From Candidatus Brachybacterium merdavium (lineage in GTDB: Bacteria; Actinomycetota; Actinomycetes; Actinomycetales; Dermabacteraceae): a DNA stretch of 57,655 nt. The notes under the pieces are model-generated. The model made no database searches. It was not told the origin of the DNA and was given only the letters and a program-made list of their open reading frames with translations. This document shows, piece by piece, positions 1 through 9,674 of this stretch. Location: positions 1 to 57,655 of the forward strand of contig DWZH01000035.1 in the NCBI GenBank assembly GCA_019118275.1, in the 5' to 3' direction. A program made the translations under genes and the position numbers. Numbering within the stretch: position 1 is the stretch's first letter; every line of letters starts with the position of its first letter.

Positions 1-956
1 ATCTCCGCCTTGATGAAGCCGCGCTCGAAGTCGGTGTGGATGACGCCGGCGGCCTGGGGCGCTGTGGCTCCCTTGGGGATGGTCCAGGCGCGAGATTCCT
101 TGGGGCCGGCGGTGAGGTAGGTCTGCAGACCGAGCGTGTCGAAGCCGACGCGGGCCAGCTGGTCCAGGCCCGACTCCTCCTGACCGGTGGATTCGAGCAT
201 CTCGGCGGCCTCGTCCTCGTCGAGCTCGATGAGCTCGGACTCGAACTTGGCGTCCAGGAAGATCGCCTCGGCCGGGGCGACCAGGGCGCGCATACGTTCC
301 TGCATCTCGGTGTCCGCCAGCCCCTCCTCGTCGGTGTTGAACACGTAGATGAAGGGCTTGGCGGTCATCAGCTGCAGCTCGCGCAGCGCGGCGGTGTCGA
401 TACCGGCGGCCTCGGCCCCCTGGAAGAGGGTCTTGCCGGTCTCCAGCAGGGCCTTGGCCTTGGTGACGTTCTCGAGCACGGTGGGCTCGATGAGCCCGCG
501 CTTGGTCTCCTTCTCCAGCCGCTGCATCGAGTTCTCGATGGTCTGGAGGTCAGCCAGGATCAGCTCGGTGGTGATGATCTCCATGTCACCCGAGGCGTCG
601 ACGGAGCCCTCCACCCGAGCCACGTCGGGGTCGCTGAAGGCACGGGTGACCTGGCAGATCGCCTCGGCTTCACGGATGTTCGCGAGGAACTTGTTGCCCA
701 GGCCCTCGCCTTCGCTGGCTCCCTTGACGATCCCGGCGATGTCGACGAAGGACACGGTCGCCGGCAGCAGCTTCTGGCTGCCGAACACGGTGGCGAGCTC
801 CGCCAGGCGTGGGTCGGGCAGCGGCACCACACCGACATTGGGGTCGATGGTCGCGAAGGGGTAGTTCGCGGCCAACGCCTCGGCGCGCGTCAGAGCATTG
901 AACAGGGTGGACTTGCCGACGTTGGGCAGTCCCACGATTCCGATAGTAAGAGCCAC
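1..956 (-). CDS. ychF: YchF/OLA1-family redox-regulated ATPase (3' end cut by window)
   Basis: This is an Obg-related P-loop ATPase that binds ribosomes and influences stress responses. The P-loop GLPNVGKST lies at residues 9-17. FVDIAG supplies the G3 region, and an NTDE motif replaces the usual NKxD, as expected for the ATP-preferring YchF branch. The sequence leaves the window inside the C-terminal TGS domain (AAGVIHTDFERGFIKAE), so about 318 codons are present and roughly 40 residues are missing. The start is GTG at 956. TAGAAT lies at 970-965, eight bases upstream, which suggests a leaderless transcript. It is divergent from rmuC. The family assignment is secure. Confidence 0.95.
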   Translation of the reverse strand, partial: MALTIGIVGLPNVGKSTLFNALTRAEALAANYPFATIDPNVGVVPLPDPRLAELATVFGSQKLLPATVSFVDIAGIVKGASEGEGLGNKFLANIREAEAICQVTRAFSDPDVARVEGSVDASGDMEIITTELILADLQTIENSMQRLEKETKRGLIEPTVLENVTKAKALLETGKTLFQGAEAAGIDTAALRELQLMTAKPFIYVFNTDEEGLADTEMQERMRALVAPAEAIFLDAKFESELIELDEDEAAEMLESTGQEESGLDQLARVGFDTLGLQTYLTAGPKESRAWTIPKGATAPQAAGVIHTDFERGFIKAE

Positions 957-1190
957 GGGTCCGGATTCTACGGGGAGACCCTGCCCTAGCCCATTCGGTT
1001 GCCCGGAGAGGCCGCCCACAATGCCGGGCGGCACGTCGACACCCATCGGGGTGAGCGGAGGCGGCCTGATCACGTCGGTTCGCAGCACCGGACGGCCGTC
1101 CCGTGCCCTCCAGATCTCGCGAACATGTCACACGTCGCGGGCACCGGTTGTCGACGACGCATGACGTGTGGCGTGGCGACGTCGGTTCGT

Positions 1191-1207
1191 CACACCTCCG
1201 TGGTGTG
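1191..1207. promoter_or_regulatory. 17-bp inverted repeat just upstream of rmuC
   Basis: CACACC and GGTGTG arms are separated by TCCGT and end nine bases before the rmuC ATG. The spacing and position fit an operator or a small 5' UTR hairpin. The rest of the 957-1215 gap shows only a looser CACACGTC/GACGTGTG pair. Function is inferred. Confidence 0.3.
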
Positions 1208-1215
1208 CTGACGCC

Positions 1216-2430
1216 ATGAACGGAACACAGATGCTCCTTCTCGGCCTGGTTCTGGGTGCGGCCATCGGTGTCGTCGCGACCTGGATGGTGCTTCACGAGC
1301 GGGTCCGAACCCTCCGCGAGTCCCAGCGAGCCGACTCGGAAGCCACCGGACAGCTGCTGCGTCTGGCCGACGAGCGTCACGAACGCGATGTCGCCCGCCG
1401 TGACGCCGCCGAAGAGGAACGCGAGGCTGAGCTGCACCGTACACTCGCCCCGATCACAGCCACGCTCTCCCATCTCGAGCGATCCCTGGCCCGGTCCGAG
1501 GCTGCCCGCGCCGAGGCGGAGGGTGCTCTGCGTTCCCATATCCATCAGCTCGCCCAGCGCGCCGAGTCGCTGGAGTCCGGCACCAGTGCGCTCACCGCGG
1601 CGCTGCGCGCCCCGACTTCCCGTGGCCGCTGGGGTGAGGTGCAGCTGCGCAGCATCGTCGAGGCCGCCGGGATGCTCGAGCACGTCGATTTCAGCGAGCA
1701 GCACGCCGGGGTGCGGGCCGATGGCCACAAGGGTCAGCGGCCCGATCTGGTGGTGCACCTGTCCGGGGACCGGCACGTGGTGGTCGATGCGAAGGCCCCG
1801 ATGGATGCCTACCTCGATGCGATGTCCGAGACCGACCCGCAGCGGGCGAAGGATCGCCGGTCCGCGCATGCCAAGGCGCTGCGCCAGCACGTCGACCAGA
1901 TCTCCGCCAAGGGGTACTGGAAGGCGCTCGGGGACACCCCGGAGTTCACGGTGCTGTTCGTGCCCAGCGACGGGGTGCTGGCCGCCGCTCTGGACACCGA
2001 TCCCGGTCTGCTCGAGCACGCTTTCGCCAAGGACGTGATCGTCGCCTCCCCCGCCACACTCATGGCGCTGCTGCGGACCGTCGCCCACACCTGGCGCACC
2101 GATGCCCTCAATCGTGATGCCCGGATGGTGCTCGATGCAGGCCGGGAGCTGCACCATCGGCTGGGCACCATGACGGGGCACCTGGCCAAGGTGGGCCGCT
2201 CTTTGGACTCCTCGGTGGCCGCCTTCAACGAGTCGGTCGGCTCCCTGCAGTCCCGCGTGATGGTCACGGCACGGAAGTTCGAGGACCTCGGGCTGACGGC
2301 GACGCAGCTTGATGACGTCGAACAGCTGACGCGACGGGCACGCACCCTGGAGGATTCGGAGATCGCGGATCTGGCTGCGCCGTCCGAGGGGCTGACGGGT
2401 GGCCCTGACTCTGAGGATCACGCCGGCTGA
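1216..2430 (+). CDS. rmuC: DNA recombination protein RmuC
   Basis: RmuC-family proteins limit recombination at inverted repeats and carry a PD-(D/E)XK-like nuclease-type core. This 404-residue protein has an N-terminal membrane anchor (about residues 6-26), then a charged coiled coil to about 130. The RmuC domain follows, with the conserved RGRWGEVQLRSIVEAAGM and VVVDAKAPMDAYL segments. ATG at 1216 puts the hydrophobic anchor at the N terminus; an in-frame upstream start at 1168 would only prepend unlikely sequence. It stands alone, divergent from ychF and convergent with ispH. Confidence 0.93.
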   Translation: MNGTQMLLLGLVLGAAIGVVATWMVLHERVRTLRESQRADSEATGQLLRLADERHERDVARRDAAEEEREAELHRTLAPITATLSHLERSLARSEAARAEAEGALRSHIHQLAQRAESLESGTSALTAALRAPTSRGRWGEVQLRSIVEAAGMLEHVDFSEQHAGVRADGHKGQRPDLVVHLSGDRHVVVDAKAPMDAYLDAMSETDPQRAKDRRSAHAKALRQHVDQISAKGYWKALGDTPEFTVLFVPSDGVLAAALDTDPGLLEHAFAKDVIVASPATLMALLRTVAHTWRTDALNRDARMVLDAGRELHHRLGTMTGHLAKVGRSLDSSVAAFNESVGSLQSRVMVTARKFEDLGLTATQLDDVEQLTRRARTLEDSEIADLAAPSEGLTGGPDSEDHAG

Positions 2431-2615
2431 GCGACCCCGAGGCGTTCCGCCGGAACGCCTGCGCCATCGGCGGCGAGGGCGGAAGACCTGCTCGGGCGGA
2501 CGTGAACGGGGAGTCTCTCCTGCTCGACCATCAGCGCCCACATGATGCGCCTGTACAGCGCGGAATTGGGCGTCCTGGGATGCGCGAAGGGGCCGTCATC
2601 GCCGTGTCCGATGTC
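2418..2615 (-). pseudogene. Possible gene remnant resembling the N-terminus of a DUF2397/JetA-like protein
   Basis: The gap between convergent rmuC and ispH contains an open minus-strand segment with coding-like third positions. It ends at a stop at 2418 and contains FAHPRTPNSALYRRIMW followed by LPVHVRP. From memory this pattern resembles the N-terminal region of DUF2397 (TIGR02677), the JetA component of some Wadjet anti-plasmid systems, which would normally be several hundred residues long. No clear start codon, ribosome site or partner gene is visible. If real it is a short fossil; it could equally be a chance open frame. Confidence 0.25.
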
Positions 2616-2699
2616 GGCGCGCGGAGCGCCGGCCACGGCGTCGCTCTCGGCCGAAGGGCCTGCAATGCCTCCCGATCCTGGCGCGCGGCAGTGCCAGCT

Positions 2700-2722
2700 G
2701 GCGGCCCGACCACCGGGCCGCC
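2700..2722 (-). terminator. Hairpin directly after ispH
   Basis: GGCGGCCCG pairs with CGGGCCGCC around a 5-base loop, immediately beyond the ispH stop codon. There is no T tract, which is usual for GC-rich actinobacterial terminators. Confidence 0.5.
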
Positions 2723-2724
2723 GT

Positions 2725-3729
2725 TCAGGATTCGGCGGTGGCGCGTTCGCCGGTGGGCTTGATCCGACGGTCGCTCTCACCGCGGGCCTTCATCTCCTGG
2801 CGCAGCTCTCGCGGCAGGGAGAACATGAGGTCCTCGGTGGCGGTGCGAACGGGCTTCACGTCTCCGTAACCGCGCTCGGCCAGCACACCCAGCAACTGCT
2901 GGACCAGCACATCCGGCACGGAGGCACCGGAGGTGACGCCCACCGTCTCGACGCCCTCGAACCATTCCTCGCGCAGCTCGTGGACCGAGTCGATGCGGTG
3001 GGAGGCCTTCGCGCCGGCCTCCTTGGCCACCTCCATCAGGCGCACCGAGTTGGAGGAGTTCGGGGAACCGACCACCAGCACCAGGTCCGCGTCCGGAGCG
3101 ATCTTCTTGATCGCGACCTGACGGTTCTGGGTCGCATAGCAGATGTCGTCGCTGGGCGGGGACTGCAGGGACGGGAAACGCTCGCGCAGCTTGTCGACCG
3201 TCTCCATGGTCTCGTCGACGCTCAGGGTGGTCTGCGACAGCCACACCACGCGCTCGGGGTCCTGCACGGTCACGTCACCGACGTCGTCGGGCGAGTTGAC
3301 GATCTGGACGTGATCGGGGGCCTCACCGGCCGTTCCCTCGACCTCTTCGTGGCCCTCGTGGCCGACCAGCAGGATGTCGTAGCCCTGGCGGGCGAAACGG
3401 ACGGCTTCCTTGTGCACCTTGGTCACCAGCGGGCAGGTGGCGTCGATGGTGCGCAGGTTGCGCTCCTCGGCCATCTCGCGGACCTTCGGGGAGATGCCGT
3501 GGGCGGAGAAGATCACCAGGGACCCCTCGGGGATCTCGTCGACCTCCTCGACGAAGATCGCGCCCTTCTCCCTCAGACGGTCGACGACGAACTTGTTGTG
3601 CACGATCTCGTGGCGCACGTAGATGGTCTCGTCGTAGTGCTCGAGGGCCCGTTCGACGGCGACCACAGCCCGGTCGACGCCCGCGCAGTAGCCGCGCGGT
3701 TCGGCAAGAAGGACAGTTCCGGTAGTCAC
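2725..3729 (-). CDS. ispH: 4-hydroxy-3-methylbut-2-enyl diphosphate reductase
   Basis: This is the last enzyme of the MEP isoprenoid pathway, an iron-sulfur reductase making IPP and DMAPP. Its 334 residues carry the three cluster cysteines at C15 (GYCAG), C99 (DATCP) and C197 (ICYATQNR). The catalytic HEGHEE region is at 124-129, and the SNSxR-type segment is PNSSNSVRL. The start is GTG at 3729. TACGAT occupies 3741-3736, six bases from the start, so the transcript is probably leaderless. It diverges from xseA. The prenyl diphosphates would feed the cis-prenyltransferase encoded at 12.7 kb. Confidence 0.97.
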   Translation of the reverse strand: MTTGTVLLAEPRGYCAGVDRAVVAVERALEHYDETIYVRHEIVHNKFVVDRLREKGAIFVEEVDEIPEGSLVIFSAHGISPKVREMAEERNLRTIDATCPLVTKVHKEAVRFARQGYDILLVGHEGHEEVEGTAGEAPDHVQIVNSPDDVGDVTVQDPERVVWLSQTTLSVDETMETVDKLRERFPSLQSPPSDDICYATQNRQVAIKKIAPDADLVLVVGSPNSSNSVRLMEVAKEAGAKASHRIDSVHELREEWFEGVETVGVTSGASVPDVLVQQLLGVLAERGYGDVKPVRTATEDLMFSLPRELRQEMKARGESDRRIKPTGERATAES

Positions 3730-3864
3730 CGCTCCATCGTAGGAAACCCTCGGCGCCGACGGCAGGGTCGTGCGGGAAGACTCACCAACCCTCCACAGCC
3801 GCCGACGGTCCCCGCTCGGCCGGTCGGGCAGTGGACTGTCGTGGGGACGTGCCAGAGTGTTCCC

Positions 3865-5163
3865 ATGATCCAGACCCCTCCCGAGCCAGGCGCCGGCGCC
3901 GAGCCGCCCCGCCGCACCCTGGCCGCCACCGCCGCCCAGACCACCGCGGAGAACCCCTGGCCGCTACGGCAGCTGTCGGTGAAGGTCGGCGAGTACGTCG
4001 CACGGATGTCCCCGCTGTGGGTCGAGGGCGAGATCGTCCAGTTCAACCGTCGGCCCGGGGCCGGGATATCGTTCATGACACTGCGGGATGTGGACGTGGA
4101 CATGTCGTTCTCCGTGCCGGTGCGCCAGTACGTGCTGCGCGGCCTGGCGATCGATCCGGTCCCGGGGGCGCGCGTGGTGGTCCACGCCAAACCCACGTTC
4201 TGGACCAAGCGGGGCAGCCTCCAGCTCGAGGCCGATGACATCCGGCCGGTGGGGCTGGGCGAGCTGCTCGCCCGTCTCGAGCAGCTCAAGCGGGTGCTGA
4301 CCGCCGAGGGCCTGTTCGAGGCCTCCCGCAAGCAGCCGCTGCCGTTCCTGCCGCGCACGGTCGGGCTGATCTGCGGGCGCGAGTCCGCCGCGGAGCGGGA
4401 CGTGGTCGTCAACGCCCGCCGCCGCTGGCCGGCCGTGCGGTTCGAGATCCGGGAAGTGGCGGTGCAGGGCGCCAAAGCGGTCCGGGAGGTCTCCGCGGCG
4501 CTGCGGGAGCTCGATGCGCTCGAGGAGGTCGACGTCATCATCGTCTCCCGCGGCGGCGGCTCTCTCGAGGACCTGTTGCCCTTCTCCGACGAGCAGCTGG
4601 TGCGCCTGGTGGCCGGGGCCTCCACTCCGATCGTGTCCGCCATCGGCCATGAGGTCGACACCCCGCTGATCGATCTCGCGGCCGATGTGCGCGCCTCCAC
4701 CCCCACCGACGCCGCCAAGAGCGTGGTCCCTGACATCCAGGCCGAGCTGGAGCAGCTGACCCTGGCCCGCACCCGGCTGCGCACCGCCATCCGCTCCCGT
4801 CTGGAACGTGAGCAGTCGTCGCTGGAGGCGATCCGCTCTCGCCCCGTGTTGGAGAACCCCTCCACGATCCTGGCCGGCCGCGCCGATGAGATCCGCTCAC
4901 GCATCGCTCTGGCCCGCACCCTGGCCGGGGCCCGCCTGGACCGCGCCCAGGACGAGATCCGGCACCTGGGCACCCAGGTACAGGCGCTGAGCCCCCTGGC
5001 CACGCTCGAACGCGGCTACTCCGTGGTGCAGACCGCCGATGGCACCATCGTGCGCACCCCCGAACAGACCGAGACCGGCCAGGCCCTCTCGGTGCGCGGT
5101 GCCGGCGGGCGCTTCGGGGTCGAGCGCACCGCCCACGACCCTTACACCCCGCCCACGGCCTGA
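3865..5163 (+). CDS. xseA: Exodeoxyribonuclease VII large subunit
   Basis: This is the catalytic subunit of ExoVII, which degrades single-stranded DNA to oligonucleotides. The 432 residues start with an N-terminal OB fold ([18 protein letters not shown]). The catalytic core follows, with [26 protein letters not shown] and [28 protein letters not shown], then a helical region for small-subunit binding. ATG at 3865 is preceded by CAGAGT at 3853-3858 with a six-base gap, a leaderless arrangement. Open frame continues far upstream, but that stretch overlaps ispH on the other strand and is a shadow. xseB follows after 45 bases. Confidence 0.96.
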   Translation: MIQTPPEPGAGAEPPRRTLAATAAQTTAENPWPLRQLSVKVGEYVARMSPLWVEGEIVQFNRRPGAGISFMTLRDVDVDMSFSVPVRQYVLRGLAIDPVPGARVVVHAKPTFWTKRGSLQLEADDIRPVGLGELLARLEQLKRVLTAEGLFEASRKQPLPFLPRTVGLICGRESAAERDVVVNARRRWPAVRFEIREVAVQGAKAVREVSAALRELDALEEVDVIIVSRGGGSLEDLLPFSDEQLVRLVAGASTPIVSAIGHEVDTPLIDLAADVRASTPTDAAKSVVPDIQAELEQLTLARTRLRTAIRSRLEREQSSLEAIRSRPVLENPSTILAGRADEIRSRIALARTLAGARLDRAQDEIRHLGTQVQALSPLATLERGYSVVQTADGTIVRTPEQTETGQALSVRGAGGRFGVERTAHDPYTPPTA

Positions 5164-5208
5164 GACCCACTCGACCACCCGCCCTGAACAGATCCCCAGG
5201 AGCAGCAC

Positions 5209-5526
5209 ATGACAGAGCAGACCGCACCCCACTCCCCCGACGAACACGAGCCCACCGGAGCATCGCCGACCCCAGCCGTCGAGCCGGTCGTCGAGAAGGA
5301 GCTGCCGGAGGACATCGCCTCCCTGTCCTACGAGGCCGCCCGGGATCAGCTGGTCGAGGTCGTGCGCCGCCTGGAGTCCGGGCAGGGCGGCCTGGAGGAG
5401 TCCATCAGCCTGTGGGAGCGCGGCGAGATGCTCGCCCGACGCTGCCAGCAGTGGCTGGACGGGGCGCGCGAGCGCCTCGAGGACGCTGTCGCCGCGCGCC
5501 GGCCAGGAGACTCCCCCGAGCAGTGA
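5209..5526 (+). CDS. xseB: Exodeoxyribonuclease VII small subunit
   Basis: This is the helical small subunit that decorates XseA. It is 105 residues, longer than the usual 70-80 because of an acidic and proline-rich N-terminal tail of about 35 residues. The family core is clear: [48 protein letters not shown] ribosome site precedes ATG 5209. It forms an operon with xseA and converges on the DUF4245 gene with an 18-base gap and no clear terminator. Confidence 0.95.
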   Translation: MTEQTAPHSPDEHEPTGASPTPAVEPVVEKELPEDIASLSYEAARDQLVEVVRRLESGQGGLEESISLWERGEMLARRCQQWLDGARERLEDAVAARRPGDSPEQ

Positions 5527-5544
5527 ACCGATGTTCGGCGGCGA

Positions 5545-6150
5545 TCAGCTCAGGGATTCGATCGCTGCCGAGGCGAGCACTTCCAGCTCCTCGAGCTCTC
5601 CCTCGCCGCGAGTGACGAAGCCCCACCCCTCGCCGTCACAGGCGACCGCGTGAAGGCCCTGGCCGTCACCGCTGCCGCTGAGCACCTGGCAGTCGACCCC
5701 ATCGATCTGCTGTTCCTGCTCGACCACGGCTCCCGGAACGGCGGACGACAGCATCGCCGCGCTGAGCTGCGGGCCCTGGACCAGGACCACCAGCTGCCCC
5801 TGGGGTGAGGTGTAGTCGATCTGCCAGCGCGGCTCCTGGCCGTCGTCGAAGCGGGCCGAGCGCTCCTGCCAGGTGTCACCGGGCTCGGGCACCGCGACGG
5901 AGAACCCCGCGGCGGCCTCGGCACGCTCGGCGCTCGCGGCGACATCCACGCGGGAATTCTCCGGCGTCTCCTGTTCGGTGATGCTCCCCGCCCCGAAGAA
6001 GGAGATGCCCACCACCACGACGATGGCCATGGTCAACCCCAGCGCCCACAGGATGTTGCGCAACGAGGTGTTCTTGCGGTTGGGCAGTTCGTAGCTCGAC
6101 TTCGGCGCGGGCTGTGGAGCCGGCGCGGAGTCCTCGGGACGTTCGTGCAT
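5545..6150 (-). CDS. DUF4245 membrane-anchored protein
   Basis: This 201-residue protein has a short cytoplasmic N-terminus and one transmembrane segment (about 29-52, NILWALGLTMAIVVVVGISF). An extracytoplasmic domain typical of DUF4245 follows, with one cysteine pair (DCQVL and AVACDGEGWGF). DUF4245 genes lie between xseB and the glpX-fum region in many actinobacteria, matching this position. Its function is unknown. Three in-frame ATGs (6162, 6159, 6150) are possible; 6150 was chosen because it gives the shortest non-hydrophobic leader. It is divergent from the PfkB kinase. Confidence 0.85.
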   Translation of the reverse strand: MHERPEDSAPAPQPAPKSSYELPNRKNTSLRNILWALGLTMAIVVVVGISFFGAGSITEQETPENSRVDVAASAERAEAAAGFSVAVPEPGDTWQERSARFDDGQEPRWQIDYTSPQGQLVVLVQGPQLSAAMLSSAVPGAVVEQEQQIDGVDCQVLSGSGDGQGLHAVACDGEGWGFVTRGEGELEELEVLASAAIESLS

Positions 6151-6202
6151 GACCCCCATCATCCCTGACTCCGCTGGGCCCTCCATATGCGATGATCGAC
6201 CG

Positions 6203-7114
6203 GTGACCGCGACATTCCTCATCGTCGGAGAAGCACTCACGGACATCGTCGTCGACGCCGGCGGCAACCGTCGTGAGCATCCCGGCGGCTCCCCCCTGAA
6301 CGTGGCCGTGGCTCTGGGCCGGCTGGGCCATCGCTGCCACCTGCTCACCCATATCGGCTGCGACGAGCGCGGCGACGCGATCCGCGACCACCTGGCGGAA
6401 TCACACGTCGTGCTGACCGCGGCCAGCACAGGTGATCACCCCACCTCCACCGCGGCCGCCACCCTGGACGCGTCCGGGGCAGCGACCTACGAGTTCGACC
6501 TGACCTGGGATCCCGACCCGGCCGGGCTGCCCGAGCAGGTGCAGGCCGTGCACGCCTCCTCGATCGCCGCCGTGCTCGACCCCGGCGCGCGCACCGTCAC
6601 CGAGGTGCTGCGGCGCTGCCGGGCCACGTCGACGATCAGCTATGACCCCAATGTGCGCCCCACCCTGATGGGCACCCGCGCCGCGGTACGTGAGCGGGTC
6701 GAGGCGAACATCGCGCTGAGCGACGTGGTCAAGGCCTCCGATGAGGACATCGCCTGGCTCTACGACACCGATGACCTCGAGGACGTCGTGGCCTCCTGGC
6801 GCGAGCTCGGGCCGGGCCTGACGGTCATGACCCGCGGCGCGGAGGGCGCCGTCGGTTTCTCCTCCGGTGGCCGGGTGCAGGTCGCTCCGGTCGTGGTCGA
6901 CGCCGTCGACACGGTCGGCGCCGGTGACACCTTCTCGGCGGGCATCCTCGATGCCCTCGCCGCCCGGGGGCTGCTCGGCGCCGCCCAGCGCGAGGAGCTG
7001 CATGCGATGCCGGCCGACGACGTCGCCACCGTCCTGCGCCGTGCCTCCGGGCTGGCCGCCATCACCGTCTCCCGGGCCGGGGCGAACCCGCCGTGGAGCC
7101 ATGAGCTGACCTGA
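6203..7114 (+). CDS. PfkB-family carbohydrate kinase (fructokinase-like)
   Basis: This ribokinase/PfkB-fold sugar kinase has 303 residues. The substrate-side signature PGGSPLNVAVALGRLG lies near residues 28-43. The C-terminal ATP/anion-hole signature is DTVGAGDTFSAG, with the catalytic aspartate in GAGD. The substrate is probably fructose or a similar sugar, but this cannot be fixed from sequence. The start is GTG at 6203. GATGAT at 6191-6196 lies six bases upstream, a leaderless pattern. It sits between a DUF4245 gene and fumC, a slot often held by glpX in relatives. fumC follows after 60 bases. Confidence 0.88.
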   Translation: MTATFLIVGEALTDIVVDAGGNRREHPGGSPLNVAVALGRLGHRCHLLTHIGCDERGDAIRDHLAESHVVLTAASTGDHPTSTAAATLDASGAATYEFDLTWDPDPAGLPEQVQAVHASSIAAVLDPGARTVTEVLRRCRATSTISYDPNVRPTLMGTRAAVRERVEANIALSDVVKASDEDIAWLYDTDDLEDVVASWRELGPGLTVMTRGAEGAVGFSSGGRVQVAPVVVDAVDTVGAGDTFSAGILDALAARGLLGAAQREELHAMPADDVATVLRRASGLAAITVSRAGANPPWSHELT

Positions 7115-7174
7115 GTCGGCCACAGACCATTGATCCGAACCGACCACGAAACACGATCCGAGGGAGGCATCGTC

Positions 7175-8593
7175 ATGTCCGAGTCCACGCCCACCGCTGA
7201 GCAGGACGGCTACCGCATCGAGCACGACACCATGGGCGAGGTGCGAGTGCCTGCCTCGGCCCTGTACCGCGCGCAGACCCAGCGCGCGGTGGAGAACTTC
7301 CCCATCTCCGGGCAGGGACTGGAGCCCGCGCACGTCCACGCCCTGGCACAGGTGAAGAAGGCCGCCGCTCGCGCCAATGCCGAGCTGGGGGTGCTGGACC
7401 CGGCGATCAGCGAGGCGATCGTGACCGCCGCGGGTCAGGTGATCGCCGGCGATCATGACGACCAGTTCCCGGTCGACACCTACCAGACTGGTTCGGGCAC
7501 CAGCTCGAACATGAACATGAACGAGGTGCTGGCCACGATCGCCAGCCGCGCCGCTGGCACCGAGGTCCACCCCAACGATCACGTCAACGCCTCGCAGTCC
7601 TCCAACGACGTCTTCCCCACCTCGGTGCACGTGGCCGTGACCGCCGCGGTGGTCGAGAAGCTGCTGCCCTCACTCACCCATCTGGCCGAGACGCTGGAGA
7701 CCAAGGCCGAAGCATGGCAGGAGGTCGTCAAGGCGGGCCGCACCCACCTGATGGACGCCACCCCGGTGACCCTGGGTCAGGAGTTCGGCGGGTTCGCCGC
7801 ACAGCTGCGCTACGGCATCGAGCGCGTCGAGGCCGCTCTGCCGCGCACCGCGGAGGTCCCCCAGGGCGGCACCGCCGTGGGCACCGGCATCAACACCCCG
7901 ACCGGTTTCCCGCAGAAGGTGATCGCCAACCTCGCCGAGCAGACCGGCCTGCCGATCACCGAGGCCCGCAACCACTTCGAGGCCCAGTCCAACCGCGACG
8001 GCCTGGTGGAGATGTCCGGTGCGCTGCGCACCATCGCGGTGTCGGTCACCAAGATCTGCAACGATCTGCGCTGGATGGGCTCGGGCCCCAACACCGGCCT
8101 GGGCGAGATCGCGATCCCGGACCTGCAACCGGGCTCCTCGATCATGCCGGGCAAGGTCAATCCCGTCATCCCCGAGGCGGTGCTGATGGTGTGCGCCAAG
8201 GTGATCGGCAACGACGCGGCCGTGGCCTGGGGCGGTGCACAGGGCTCCTTCGAGCTGAACGTGCAGATCCCGCTGATGGGCACCAGCTTGCTGGAGTCGA
8301 TCCGTCTGCTGGCCAACGCCTCGGTGGCGCTGGCCGACAAGACCGTCGACGGCCTGGTCGCCCATGAGGACAAGGCCCGTTTCTACGCCGAGGCGAGCCC
8401 GTCGATCGTGACCCCGCTGAACAAGCTGATCGGCTACGAGAGCGCCGCCAAGATCGCCAAGCACGCCGTGGCCGAGGAGATCTCCGTGCGGGAGGCGACC
8501 CTCGCGCTGGGCTTCGTGGAGCGCGGTGAACTGACCGAGGAGCAGCTGGATTCGGCGCTGGACGTGCTCTCCATGACTGGGCCTCAAGCCTGA
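7175..8593 (+). CDS. fumC: Class II fumarate hydratase
   Basis: This TCA-cycle enzyme interconverts fumarate and malate without an iron-sulfur cluster. The protein is 472 residues, normal for the family. Signatures include [32 protein letters not shown] and the catalytic SS-loop [11 protein letters not shown]. The start at ATG 7175 is set by GAGGGAGG at about 7160-7167; the upstream in-frame ATG at 7130 lacks such a site. A strong hairpin follows the stop. Confidence 0.97.
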   Translation: MSESTPTAEQDGYRIEHDTMGEVRVPASALYRAQTQRAVENFPISGQGLEPAHVHALAQVKKAAARANAELGVLDPAISEAIVTAAGQVIAGDHDDQFPVDTYQTGSGTSSNMNMNEVLATIASRAAGTEVHPNDHVNASQSSNDVFPTSVHVAVTAAVVEKLLPSLTHLAETLETKAEAWQEVVKAGRTHLMDATPVTLGQEFGGFAAQLRYGIERVEAALPRTAEVPQGGTAVGTGINTPTGFPQKVIANLAEQTGLPITEARNHFEAQSNRDGLVEMSGALRTIAVSVTKICNDLRWMGSGPNTGLGEIAIPDLQPGSSIMPGKVNPVIPEAVLMVCAKVIGNDAAVAWGGAQGSFELNVQIPLMGTSLLESIRLLANASVALADKTVDGLVAHEDKARFYAEASPSIVTPLNKLIGYESAAKIAKHAVAEEISVREATLALGFVERGELTEEQLDSALDVLSMTGPQA

Positions 8594-8627
8594 TCGACGT
8601 ACTGCGAGGAACGAGCGGTAGGAGAAC

Positions 8628-8660
8628 GGACCGTCCGCGGCACGGAGCCGCGGACGGTTC
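8628..8660 (+). terminator. fumC terminator hairpin
   Basis: ACCGTCCGCGG pairs perfectly with CCGCGGACGGT around a 7-base loop. It extends by a G-T and a G-C pair to about 13 bp and starts 35 bases after the fumC stop. Confidence 0.75.
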
Positions 8661-8936
8661 CCACGCTCGTCGGCATGAGCCGGAAGGGACCCCGCGCCCG
8701 ACGACGCGTTGATCTCCCTTTCGATCCCTGCTGTTCGCCAGCGCACCCTGTGGGCGAAGGATGCAGTGCGCTCGTGCGCACCTCAGCGCGTGACACGTTC
8801 CCGCAGGAACGGGAGCACCCCGCTGTTGCCCTCACCAGCATCTACCGCGAGACCTGGACCTGCGCCGGAGGTGAAGCCTGCGGCGTGCCCGGGTCTGATC
8901 GGTGGGACAGTGGAGATCCTGGGCGATGCCGCTGGC
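8661..8936. other. Intergenic stretch without recognisable feature
   Basis: This lies between the fumC terminator and the 3' end of the ABC permease. Several short frames are open, but none resembles a known protein or has a ribosome site. A small GTTCC/GGAAC inverted repeat near 8808-8821 is the only structure seen. Confidence 0.5.
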
Positions 8937-9674
8937 TCATTCCCAGCGGAACACCCGCACCGCGATCCCGACGCTCAGCGCGATCCACACCAGGCACACG
9001 ACCACGTCCTGCCAGCTCCCGTCGCCACCGGCGATCGCGGTGTGCAACAGCTCAGCGGAGGCACCGCCCGGGGTCAGGTCGGTCAGGGTCTGCGCCCAGT
9101 CGGGGAAGGCGGCACGCGGGATCCACAGCCCGGCGGTGAACCACATGACGACCACGACCACGTTACCGACCCCGGCCAGTACCTTGACGTTGGGGATCAG
9201 TGCGCACAGCACGGCCCCTATCGCCAGGAACACGGCATTCATCAGCACGACCACGAAAGCTAGCAGGAACGGCTGCTCCGGCGGCCTTCCCCCGGCGACC
9301 ACTGTGATCAGCACGATCGCGGTGGCGACGGTCAGCCCCAGCACGGCATGCACGGCGACGCTGGCGCCCAGGACGGAGGAGGGCGGCACCGGGGTGGTGC
9401 GGAGCCGGCGCAGGAACCCGGATTCACGGTGCATACCCAAGGTCTGGGGCATCGACATCACGCCGGTGACGGTCACCGAGAACATCACGATCGGGGCGGT
9501 GAAGGCCACGATCACACTCAGTCCGCCGAAAGCTTCGACGGGCACACGGGTGGCCGGGATCACCGCCATGACGATGATGGCCAGCAGCGGCAGGCCGACG
9601 GCGAAGATCACGGAGGCGGGTGAGCGGTAGATCTGCCGGGCCTCGGCGCGGGTGAGAGCGGCAAGAGCGGTCAT
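8937..9674 (-). CDS. ABC-2 type transporter permease
   Basis: This membrane subunit of an ABC exporter has 245 residues and about six transmembrane segments. The first is SVIFAVGLPLLAIIVMAVI. The middle holds an ABC-2 pattern (SGFLRRLRTTPVPPSSVLGA), and the C-terminal part has AGLWIPRAAFPDWAQ before the last helices. It overlaps the upstream ATPase gene by four bases (ATGA), so the two are translationally coupled. The substrate is unknown; DrrB-like drug or lipid exporters are the closest style. Confidence 0.9.
   Translation of the reverse strand: MTALAALTRAEARQIYRSPASVIFAVGLPLLAIIVMAVIPATRVPVEAFGGLSVIVAFTAPIVMFSVTVTGVMSMPQTLGMHRESGFLRRLRTTPVPPSSVLGASVAVHAVLGLTVATAIVLITVVAGGRPPEQPFLLAFVVVLMNAVFLAIGAVLCALIPNVKVLAGVGNVVVVVMWFTAGLWIPRAAFPDWAQTLTDLTPGGASAELLHTAIAGGDGSWQDVVVCLVWIALSVGIAVRVFRWE

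Noticed and set aside
670-2541. 623-residue open frame on the minus strand
   Set aside because: It is antisense to rmuC and overlaps ychF out of frame, has low-complexity composition and no family resemblance. It is a GC-rich shadow frame.
2542-3864. Long in-frame extension upstream of xseA
   Set aside because: It runs antisense through ispH. The conserved XseA N-terminus and a leaderless -10 place the start at 3865.
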